From the IMG/VR virus record IMGVR_UViG_3300035560_000001, positions 1 through 43,200 of that record: 43,200 bases of DNA; one strand, written 5' to 3'. A program made the position numbers and the translations under genes. Source of the stretch: a virus. Positions 15,093-21,821 of this stretch are shown here, piece by piece; the first letter of the stretch is position 1; each line of letters begins with the position of its first letter. The notes under the pieces are model-generated. The model was given only the letters and a program-made list of their open reading frames with translations. It searched no databases and was not told the DNA's origin.

Positions 15093-16850
15093 ATGCCTAT
15101 GAATAGATATATAGTATATGGCTTGACGGGTGGAGGAACAGGCGCGCTTGATGCTATTGATGGCGCAATCCTAAATGATGAAGACCAAGCCTATGTTACT
15201 GTCGCCGGCGGATTTACATATCATTATGTGCTTGACGATGATTCTGGGGCAGGCGAATCTTCCCCTGATATTATCTCTCCTGATACTAACGCAGGGACAA
15301 AACGATGGATACTTAATGCGGTTTATGGCGTAGTATTAGAGGCCGATTTCAATGCAAATACGATCTTAGCAGCAACGGCAGATAATACTCCTGTGACATT
15401 GACCGTTGGCGAGCAAACGCTTGTCGGTAGAATAACATCTGGCAATATAGCGGCATTGACTCCGACGCAGATCAGAGTGCTGATCAACGTAGAGGATAAT
15501 GCCGATGTTACCGATGCAACAAACGTAAACGCCGCCGGTGCTGTCATGGAAGCTGACTACAATGCGAATACAGTCTTAGCAGCGACTTCGGATAATACGC
15601 CAGTCACATTGACCATAGGCGAGCAGACCATAGTCGGCAGGATTACCTCAGGGAATATAGCCGCCTTGACAGCCACGCAGGTCAGAACGCTGTTGAATAT
15701 CGAAGACGGCGCAGATGTAACGGATGCTGCCAACGTGAATTCAGCAGGAGCCGTCATGGAGTCCGACTATGATGCCAACTCGCTGCTTGCTGCTACCTCT
15801 GATAATACCCCGGCGGTTTTGACCATTGCAGAGCAAAGAATAGTTGGCAGGATAACGTCTGGGAACATTGCCGCGCTGACGGCTACCCAGATCAGAACCT
15901 TGCTTAACGTAGAAGATGGAGCAGATGTCACAGACGCAACTAACGTTGCCAGTGCTGGCGCTATCATGGCGACGTTTATGGCAGCAAAGGGCGATCTGAT
16001 AGGAGCCAGCGGCGATGATACCCCTGTTATACTTTCTATAGGGACGAATGCTTTTGTGCTCACTGCGGATTCTGGAGAGACGAGCGGGATGAAATGGGCA
16101 GCGCCAGCCGCTCCCACTGCTCATGATCTGGGCGGGGCGGCTCATACTGCCGATACATTAGCAGATCTCAATACGAAGGTGAATGATGCCACGTTAGTAG
16201 ACGCCGGAGATATAATTCTTAAGGCATTTATAGCAGCGAAAGGTGACTTGATCGGCGCAAGCGCAGATAATACGCCGCTCATATTATCGGTCGGGACGGA
16301 TACATATCGGCTAGTAGCTGATTCTAACGAAGCCAGCGGCTTGAAATGGGAGGCAATACCATCAGCCTCAGACAGTCAAGCTGGACAGGTCGAGCTTGCT
16401 ACTGTAGCCGAAACTAATACAGGAACAGATGTGACTCGCGCAGTCACTCCTGATGGGCTTGCGGGCAGTATTCATGGTACTAAAACTGTTGTAGTCAAGG
16501 TCATAGCCGACGATACCGCATTGACCACAGGAGATGGGAAAACTCATTTCACAATACCCGTTGAACTGAATGGCATGGATCTGATCTCGGTGGGCGCTCA
16601 TGTATATACGGTGTCAAGCGGGGGCTTGCCCACTGTCCAGATCCACAATTTGACAGACACGGTGGACATGCTCACGACAGAGATTACCATAGACGCAAAC
16701 GAAAAGGATTCCAGTACCGCAAACACGCCGCCAGCGATAGACGGAACGAATGACGATGTCGTGACGGGCGATGAAATCAGGATCGATGTAGATGTGGCAG
16801 GAACAGGGACCGAGGGCCTTGAGGTGCGTCTCGGATTTAGGACTCCATAA
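15093..16850 (+). CDS. Fibre-like virion protein with three 70-residue repeats
   Basis: A 585-residue protein. Residues 84-293 are three tandem 70-residue repeats containing VGRITSGNIAALT and a VEDGADVTDATNV-type motif seen in many phage fibres. Two shorter repeats follow (AAKGDLIGASxDxTPxIL). Residues about 385-420 carry the fibre-type sequence AETNTGTDVTRAVTPDGLAG, and the last 150 residues form a probable beta-sandwich head. Its site between capsid and connector genes makes it a candidate head or neck fibre rather than the main tail fibre. Confidence 0.8.
   Translation: MPMNRYIVYGLTGGGTGALDAIDGAILNDEDQAYVTVAGGFTYHYVLDDDSGAGESSPDIISPDTNAGTKRWILNAVYGVVLEADFNANTILAATADNTPVTLTVGEQTLVGRITSGNIAALTPTQIRVLINVEDNADVTDATNVNAAGAVMEADYNANTVLAATSDNTPVTLTIGEQTIVGRITSGNIAALTATQVRTLLNIEDGADVTDAANVNSAGAVMESDYDANSLLAATSDNTPAVLTIAEQRIVGRITSGNIAALTATQIRTLLNVEDGADVTDATNVASAGAIMATFMAAKGDLIGASGDDTPVILSIGTNAFVLTADSGETSGMKWAAPAAPTAHDLGGAAHTADTLADLNTKVNDATLVDAGDIILKAFIAAKGDLIGASADNTPLILSVGTDTYRLVADSNEASGLKWEAIPSASDSQAGQVELATVAETNTGTDVTRAVTPDGLAGSIHGTKTVVVKVIADDTALTTGDGKTHFTIPVELNGMDLISVGAHVYTVSSGGLPTVQIHNLTDTVDMLTTEITIDANEKDSSTANTPPAIDGTNDDVVTGDEIRIDVDVAGTGTEGLEVRLGFRTP
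15342..15971 (+). repeat. Three tandem 210-bp coding repeats
   Basis: Copies at 15342-15551, 15552-15761 and 15762-15971 inside the fibre-like gene. The protein copies are very similar but the DNA differs mainly at third codon positions, so the duplication is old or under selection for protein sequence. Confidence 0.8.
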
Positions 16851-17077
16851 TGGCTGATGCTGTCTGGCTTGATACAAGTGACGCCGTATGGAAGGACACG
16901 AGCGATGCAGTATGGTTTGATACAACCTTTGTCGAGCCAGTTCCACTTCAGACGGTTACTTTATTATCTGCCACAGTTTCGCAGCCCGGCATCACTCCAT
17001 CGGTAACGCAGCCGGGCATTACGATCGCAGTTACACAGCCGACGATCACGATAACCGAGAAGAACGATATAAGGTAG
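16850..17077 (+). CDS. Small repeat protein (DAVWxDTS and TQPGIT repeats)
   Basis: A 75-residue protein made almost wholly of two short repeats: DAVWxDT three times at the N terminus and a (T/S)QPGIT(x)3V-like unit three to four times in the middle, ending in a charged tail. It is coupled to the fibre gene by a one-base overlap. Tryptophan-containing short repeats suggest a binding or linker role, perhaps a cap or adaptor for the upstream fibre. No known family. Confidence 0.65.
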   Translation: MADAVWLDTSDAVWKDTSDAVWFDTTFVEPVPLQTVTLLSATVSQPGITPSVTQPGITIAVTQPTITITEKNDIR

Positions 17078-17081
17078 GCTA

Positions 17082-17098
17082 TATTTCAGAATGAAATA
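17082..17098 (+). promoter_or_regulatory. Intergenic hairpin, twin of 18299-18315
   Basis: TATTTCA (17082-17088) pairs with TGAAATA (17092-17098) around GAA. The same 17-nt hairpin, with one base changed in the loop, lies at 18299-18315. Confidence 0.55.
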
Positions 17099-17111
17099 GG
17101 TGAATCATAGA

Positions 17112-17423
17112 ATGGATTTGACATTGATGGTAGGCGAAGAGAAGACGATCTCGATCCAGTATGCAAATAGCCTGGATGTGTCAGGAGCGACATTGAGCTT
17201 TGCGGCGAAGCGGGATCTGGACGATGATGATACCGTATTCACGAAAGCCGATGCTGATTTCGATACGACAGATGCGGCGACGGGGCTGGTGACATTCGAG
17301 ATGGACGATACTGACGTGACTGAAGCCATGACGCTCATCGGATCGTGTACTGCTACATTCAGCGGGACGAGCAAGGACAAGACTGAATATATAACTATCT
17401 GGATGAAGGAGGCCGTGGCGTGA
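17112..17423 (+). CDS. BppU-like N-terminal/Ig-like small structural protein
   Basis: A 103-residue protein starting at ATG 17112 behind AGGTGA; an in-frame GTG at 17100 lies within the ribosome site. The pattern of an early KTISIQYANSLDVSGATLSF strand pair, then FTKADADFDTTD, GLVTFEMDDTDV and a last strand ATFSGTSKDKTEYI resembles phage baseplate upper-protein N-domains and Ig-like modules. The previous stretch of adhesion genes ends here. It overlaps the connector gene by four bases (GTGA). Confidence 0.6.
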   Translation: MDLTLMVGEEKTISIQYANSLDVSGATLSFAAKRDLDDDDTVFTKADADFDTTDAATGLVTFEMDDTDVTEAMTLIGSCTATFSGTSKDKTEYITIWMKEAVA

Positions 17424-18298
17424 TACTCCCGAAACAAGAGATGTTGACATTAGTAGGCGAATCCGACTCTTTCGACCTGGACTTTGCTCATCGCGGCGTG
17501 GAACGGGAGATCAAGAACTACTGCCAATGGGAAATCGAATCGGCGGATTATATCAACAAGCTGTTGAATGGAAGCGGGACGCGCACGTTGAAGCTGGGCG
17601 TCAGGAACGTTACGGCATTTGTGAAGGTATCGCTCGGCTTTAGAGCCGCCATCAACATCAAGCACAGCACAGCGTCAAGCAATGCGTATGCGAAGGTCAA
17701 CGTGTCCGGCAACGCTCCTGTGTCTCTCGGGCTGGTTGTGGCTGACGGATCTGATGTTGGTGACACCACCGAGCTATTCTCCACCTATACCACTATGACA
17801 GCGCTGGTTGCCCAGATAAACGCACGTTCTGGCAATGGCTGGTCTGCTCAATTAGACGATGCTGATTACGGAATATTCGCCAGTACGAACCTCATCCCGA
17901 TTCAGAACGTTTACGCCGGAACACAGGATGGCACAGATCCCGGCTGGACGGATCTCATGATGCCAGATGAGCCGCTGACTGGATATGAGCTCAACGAGAA
18001 TGTGGGGAGCATATCTCTCCCTGGCGGATGGCCTAAGGGAACCAAGAACATTCCAGCGACATTTACTGCCGGCTGGACGACAGCGAACATGCCTGATGAT
18101 CTCAAACAAGCGGTGGCTCAGATGATCAACTTCTTCTACACCAAACATCAGCAAGGAACGACAGGGATTAAGTCGTTTTCTCTGAGTCATCTGCGGATCG
18201 AGTACATAACGGAGATGCGGGAATCTGGCTCCAGTTCCATTCCTATCGAGGTGTTGGATGTATTGGATGCTGATTACAAGGCGAGCGTGCTGTTATGA
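17420..18298 (+). CDS. Head-tail connector protein (gp6-like adaptor)
   Basis: A 292-residue protein with adaptor-like ends: an N-terminal helical part (FDLDFAHRGVEREIKNYC) and a C-terminal half with the pattern KGTKNIPATFTAGW, PDDLKQAVAQMINFFYTKH and IPIEVLDVLDADYK. These match the HK97 gp6-type connector that extends the portal. A Thr/Asn-rich insert of about 120 residues in the middle makes it longer than usual (about 100-200). GTG start with AAGGAGG seven bases upstream. Confidence 0.75.
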   Translation: MILPKQEMLTLVGESDSFDLDFAHRGVEREIKNYCQWEIESADYINKLLNGSGTRTLKLGVRNVTAFVKVSLGFRAAINIKHSTASSNAYAKVNVSGNAPVSLGLVVADGSDVGDTTELFSTYTTMTALVAQINARSGNGWSAQLDDADYGIFASTNLIPIQNVYAGTQDGTDPGWTDLMMPDEPLTGYELNENVGSISLPGGWPKGTKNIPATFTAGWTTANMPDDLKQAVAQMINFFYTKHQQGTTGIKSFSLSHLRIEYITEMRESGSSSIPIEVLDVLDADYKASVLL

Positions 18299-18315
18299 TA
18301 TTTCAGGATGAAATA
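18299..18315 (+). promoter_or_regulatory. Hairpin that holds the ribosome site of the next gene
   Basis: TATTTCA (18299-18305) pairs with TGAAATA (18309-18315) around GGA, immediately after one stop and two bases before the next ATG. The only Shine-Dalgarno-like sequence (AGGA, 18305-18308) is in the loop and stem, so translation of the head-closure gene may be limited or coupled. Confidence 0.55.
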
Positions 18316-18317
18316 AT

Positions 18318-18689
18318 ATGAAAGTGCCAGGACCGAAGACGCTGTTTGCATTACAGGAGCCGGGGGATGGAACACGGACAGACACCGGCGGGACCGCGAA
18401 TACCTGGGCAACTGTAACTACGTTCAACGGCAGTCTGGGTCCGGTAACGGCGTTTGAGGCGTCAAGATTCGAGCGAGAGACGGTCGTCTCAACTCATCGG
18501 GTGATAGTAGGCTACGAAGAAATAGGCGACGCTTATGTCGCAGATCTGAAGGCGAAGAATCGTTTATACGTAGCTAACGCCGGTAATGAACTGGCGGCAG
18601 AGACTTTCGATATAACGGGCGTTGAGCCGTTCAGGTTTCCGGGGAATAAGATCGCCACTTTTGAATTGACGCTGAGGAAGGTGGAATGA
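18318..18689 (+). CDS. Head-tail joining/head closure protein
   Basis: A 123-residue protein of the Phage_H_T_join/SPP1 gp16 type by size, position and pattern: short N-terminal strand, ATVTTFNGSLGPVTAFE, then THRVIVGYEEIGDAY near the middle and a final strand pair. It would close the connector after DNA packaging. Its translation start lies two bases after the hairpin described at 18299. Confidence 0.8.
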   Translation: MKVPGPKTLFALQEPGDGTRTDTGGTANTWATVTTFNGSLGPVTAFEASRFERETVVSTHRVIVGYEEIGDAYVADLKAKNRLYVANAGNELAAETFDITGVEPFRFPGNKIATFELTLRKVE

Positions 18690-19396
18690 TGATATTATTC
18701 GCAGAATTTGAATATCCAGTTGGATGTTTGTTATTTAATCCGGATGCAATCAGTGTGGAGGCAGAACTTGAAGAGTGTTTTTCTGATAAAAGAAACCGGA
18801 CCTTCAAGACATCAGGATGGTTTAAAATAATTATGGAACATCATTCGACAATTAAAAATATGCAAATTGAACGCATTGGCATTGGGACGCGCGGAAAACT
18901 GCGACTGGCTTGGGGTCGTGATACGCCAGAGGAATATTTTGATGTTGAATTACGCAGTTTAAGCATCATAGATGGCAATGGTTACGACGTAAGAGTGAAG
19001 TATATTTTAGAGGTAGGCGATTTAATAATGGTTAAAGTCACATGGTTTGATGACAAGTTCGAGCGAGAGGAATTAGACCCGAAGATCGACCGCTTCCTGA
19101 ATCAACTCGGAGCACGGGGCGAGGCTATCTCGAAGCAGTTGACCGCAGGGCAGATCATGCCGGAACTTCGAGCCGTTGATAAGGGATTCATGCTCAATGC
19201 CTGGTCATTTGTGGTGGGAAAGGTGGGTAGAATTCCAGCGGTAAGAATAGGGACATACAAGCCGCCAGCAGGGGTATCACTCAAGTATGTGATATATGTC
19301 TTGTTTGGGCATCGCAATCATATTTCAGGGAAGCATGTTCCAGCACGTCCCATTCTCAGGACGATGCTGGCCATGCTGAAGGTGGAGCTAAAGTAA
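18686..19396 (+). CDS. HK97-gp10-like tail completion protein with extra N-terminal domain
   Basis: A 236-residue protein. Residues from Met115 onward (FDDKFEREELDPKIDRFLNQ, then the basic stretch ending VPARPILRTMLAMLK) look like a gp10-type neck or tail completion protein of usual size. The first 114 residues are a separate beta-rich domain encoded in visibly AT-richer DNA. A possible internal start at 19028 has AGGTAGG ten bases upstream, so a short form could also be made. The N-terminal domain is not recognised. Confidence 0.65.
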   Translation: MMILFAEFEYPVGCLLFNPDAISVEAELEECFSDKRNRTFKTSGWFKIIMEHHSTIKNMQIERIGIGTRGKLRLAWGRDTPEEYFDVELRSLSIIDGNGYDVRVKYILEVGDLIMVKVTWFDDKFEREELDPKIDRFLNQLGARGEAISKQLTAGQIMPELRAVDKGFMLNAWSFVVGKVGRIPAVRIGTYKPPAGVSLKYVIYVLFGHRNHISGKHVPARPILRTMLAMLKVELK

Positions 19397-19803
19397 TGGA
19401 CATCGAGGCCATTACAACGGGGATATATGATGAGTTTCTGGGGAATGCGGATCTGGTGACTGCTCTCGTCGGCGGAATGCATGATACGAAAGCTCCGCAA
19501 GACCCGGATTATCCATACTGCGTTTTTCAATTCATTACCGGCATCCCAGATCCTACATTCACGTCCGATGGCGAAGACACTCAATTTCAGTTTTCATTAT
19601 TTCATAGAGACGGCAGCCCTTTAGATAAAACGACGATCAACGATGCTCTTAAAAAACTCACGGCATGTTATGACGACGCCACATTGACACTGACGGGATA
19701 TACGTCAATCGGCGTCACCAGAGGCGTTGCGAACTTTGTGCCAACGGAAGACGACACTCAGCAATACGTTGTCACCTACGGCATTCTTGTGGAAGACACT
19801 TAG
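19396..19803 (+). CDS. Tail terminator/completion protein (DUF3168-like)
   Basis: A 135-residue protein in the tail terminator position, just before the tail tube. Typical features are an early helix (IEAITTGIYDEFLGN), then AP-x-DPDYPYCVFQFI, a central FQFSLFHRDGS strand and a C-terminal strand pair. In siphoviruses this protein caps the tail tube and joins it to the head. It starts on the last base of the previous stop. Confidence 0.8.
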   Translation: MDIEAITTGIYDEFLGNADLVTALVGGMHDTKAPQDPDYPYCVFQFITGIPDPTFTSDGEDTQFQFSLFHRDGSPLDKTTINDALKKLTACYDDATLTLTGYTSIGVTRGVANFVPTEDDTQQYVVTYGILVEDT

Positions 19804-19826
19804 GGGATAGAGAAAAGGATTGAAAG

Positions 19827-20204
19827 ATGGCTAAAGCGCATGGAAAAGGATCGAGTTTAACATTTCCGAATCTCACCGTCGGCGATTTTGCCTTCACCAT
19901 CAACGACGTAGCCGATGTAGTAGAGGTAACAGATTTTGCAAACGGCGCTGCGGGCTTCAAGGCGTGGCTGGCCGGCTTGAGAGATACTGAGTACACCGTC
20001 CAGAGTAAATGGGATGATACTCCAAACACTGCGAAAGCGGGCGACTCAGGCACGCTGGTATGTCAACTATCAGGGGCAGGAAATCTGAAATTTTCCCAAA
20101 CCGCCATATGCACTGGACACACCGTCACGTCAGATGTCAACGACGCTATTGTTGATGAGTGGACATTCAAGGGCAACGGCGCTCTGACCGTACCGGCGGC
20201 ATAA
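19827..20204 (+). CDS. Tail tube-like protein, short paralog
   Basis: A 125-residue beta-rich protein with the motif VVEVTDFANGAAGFK and a later SDVNDAIVDEWTFKGNG, features of compact phage tail tube proteins. The next gene encodes a longer relative with the same motifs. Ribosome site GAAAAGGATTGAAAG and a near-copy of the AAGGGGATAGA motif precede it. One of the two paralogs is probably the major tail tube protein; the other may be a minor ring or alternative tube subunit. Confidence 0.75.
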   Translation: MAKAHGKGSSLTFPNLTVGDFAFTINDVADVVEVTDFANGAAGFKAWLAGLRDTEYTVQSKWDDTPNTAKAGDSGTLVCQLSGAGNLKFSQTAICTGHTVTSDVNDAIVDEWTFKGNGALTVPAA

Positions 20205-20216
20205 GAGGTGATTTAA

Positions 20217-21134
20217 ATGGCCAAGCGACACGCGAAGACAGGCGCTTTATATTTCACGCCCCGAATAAACGCCATCACTATCGCATTCACGGATGATGAC
20301 CCTGATACTATCACAGATTCAGATAATGGGTTCGTGGATGCTGGATTTAAGGAAGGCGATCTCGTAACCGTCTCTGGATCTACCTCTAACGATGGGAACT
20401 ACACCATTGACACCGGCGGAGTGGCTGCTGGTGTATTGACGTTAGTGATAGGGGATTCGCTCACAGCGGAAATCGCCGGTGATAACGTCACCATCTTCAC
20501 AGCATTGCCTGGCCAGTTAGTAGCTGGCTTCTATGGTTGGGGTTTCACCGATGTTATAGACGTGGTAGAAGTGACCGATTTCGTGGATGGCGCTGCTGGA
20601 TTCAAGAAGTATATCACAGGTCTGAAAGACTGGACGGGCGACGCCGCTGGCTACTGGCTCACGGACGACTTCCATCATTACATGATAGGAAAGGAATTGA
20701 TCGTCCAATTCTTCGAAGTATACAATACCGCTCCAAATGTAACAACAGTTCATTTGCTCAGGGGCAAGTGTATCGTGACCGGGATCGACGTTGACTCAGA
20801 CGTGAATGACGCCATACACGAAAACCTTAGCTTTCAGGGCACAGGGACAGCCGAGATACAGGGTACAGGGATCGCCTTTGTAGACGGCGGTGGCGGGGCA
20901 GATACCATAACGGATACCGGCAACGGTTTTATCAGGGCAGGATTCCAGGAAGGGCATAAGATAACCGTGAGTGGATCGACTACCAGCGACGGCGATTATC
21001 CCATAGTCTCGGTCGTTGCAGGGACGATCACGCTGGCGACGGGATCGCTGCCAGGAAACGAGGCAGCGGGAGACGTTGTTTCGATAAGCGCACAGATTCA
21101 ACTCGTACCTCGCACAACAGCATGGGCGACGTAA
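20217..21134 (+). CDS. Tail tube-like protein with two inserted/appended beta domains
   Basis: A 305-residue paralog of the preceding protein: VVEVTDFVDGAAGFK and SDVNDAIHENLSFQGTG match it. A beta domain of about 72 residues is inserted near the N terminus (about 21-94; pattern DNGFVDAGFKEGDLVTVSGS) and a second copy is appended at the C terminus (about 218-290; GNGFIRAGFQEGHKITVSGS). The two domains are clearly related to each other. Extra domains projecting from tail tubes are known in siphoviruses (Ig-like in lambda gpV). GAGGTGA ribosome site. Confidence 0.8.
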   Translation: MAKRHAKTGALYFTPRINAITIAFTDDDPDTITDSDNGFVDAGFKEGDLVTVSGSTSNDGNYTIDTGGVAAGVLTLVIGDSLTAEIAGDNVTIFTALPGQLVAGFYGWGFTDVIDVVEVTDFVDGAAGFKKYITGLKDWTGDAAGYWLTDDFHHYMIGKELIVQFFEVYNTAPNVTTVHLLRGKCIVTGIDVDSDVNDAIHENLSFQGTGTAEIQGTGIAFVDGGGGADTITDTGNGFIRAGFQEGHKITVSGSTTSDGDYPIVSVVAGTITLATGSLPGNEAAGDVVSISAQIQLVPRTTAWAT

Positions 21135-21152
21135 ACCAAAAGGGGATAGACA

Positions 21153-21590
21153 ATGGGAACAGCAGGAGATACGGGCAGGAGAGAACAAGAGATCGAGCTT
21201 AATGGCAAGAAATATAGTGTCAGAGAATTCGACCTCGATGAGCTTGGCGAAATAGAAAACTTCATCAGATCAAAACATGCCAAATTATATCGAGAAGCCT
21301 CGCAGGGGATAGACCCCGCGCAAATAGAGCATACCGTCATGAAGATCGTTAAGACGGCACTATCTACTGACGAATTGGCCGCAGAGATGACTTCGGGCGA
21401 TTGTGTTATGGACATGGCCTAATTGTGCTTGAGGCATAATCCGGGAGTGACGCGCGAAAGCATTGGCACAATCATTAACAAGAAGAACGTTCGTGTTGTC
21501 ACTGATATTGTCGATGCCTGGGCCGCTGATGAAATTGGTGAAGGGGAAGATACAGAAAACCCTCCCGAAGAGACAGAGGAGATTCCCTGA
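21153..21590 (+). CDS. Tail assembly chaperone (gpG-like) with an in-frame TAA
   Basis: Zero-frame product of a lambda G/GT-type chaperone that binds the tape measure. Translation from ATG 21153 (AAGGGGATAGA ribosome site) meets TAA at 21420-21422 after 89 codons. The same frame stays open for 55 more codons (LCLRHNPGVTRESIG... to TGA at 21588-21590). The segment around the stop, MDMA-stop-LCLRHNPGVT, looks like the usual chaperone core in which an aromatic residue precedes LxLRxNxP. The -1 slippery site at 21557 also only makes sense if this frame is translated. Readthrough, restart at TTG 21423 or GTG 21447, or a mutation/sequence error are the options. Confidence 0.75.
21557..21563 (+). 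other. Programmed -1 ribosomal frameshift site
   Basis: The heptamer A AAC CCT fits the X XXY YYZ rule in the zero frame of the chaperone. After slippage AAC and CCT are re-read as AAA and CCC, and the ribosome enters the frame that is open from 21542 to the TAA ending at 21817. The zero frame stops 25 nt downstream (21588). Confidence 0.75.
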
Positions 21591-21817
21591 GCTGGTGGAC
21601 GGTGCGGGCCGCTCTCTGGCGATATTACGGCGGATCGCAAGCGGAGATCGGCAGGCTAACAATGCGGCAGGCCCGAAATTATTTTTATCAAATACCGGAA
21701 GTTGAAAAAATGTTTTCTGGCGAAGAAGGCAAAGGCTCAAGTGGCGGGCAGGACTGGGACATTAACGCGATATTTGAGGAGGCTAGCGATCTGAACTTAA
21801 AGCCTCCGGCAAGATAA
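21563..21817 (+). CDS. Tail assembly chaperone frameshift extension (gpT-like)
   Basis: The -1 frame downstream of the slippery site encodes about 84 residues, including SWWTVRAALWRYYGG, EIGRLTMRQARNYFYQIP and an acidic Gly/Ser-rich tail. There is no good ribosome site for an independent start; the first ATG of this frame after the site is about 95 codons before nothing better than an internal Met. Size and place directly before the tape measure match the T part of G/GT systems, which recruits the tail tube protein. Confidence 0.75.
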   Translation, partial: SRRDRGDSLSWWTVRAALWRYYGGSQAEIGRLTMRQARNYFYQIPEVEKMFSGEEGKGSSGGQDWDINAIFEEASDLNLKPPAR

Positions 21818-21821
21818 CGTC

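Noticed and set aside
15342-15971. Regular repeats considered as a CRISPR array or mobile repeats
   Set aside because: The 210-bp units are contiguous, in frame and encode a repeated fibre domain; there are no spacers.
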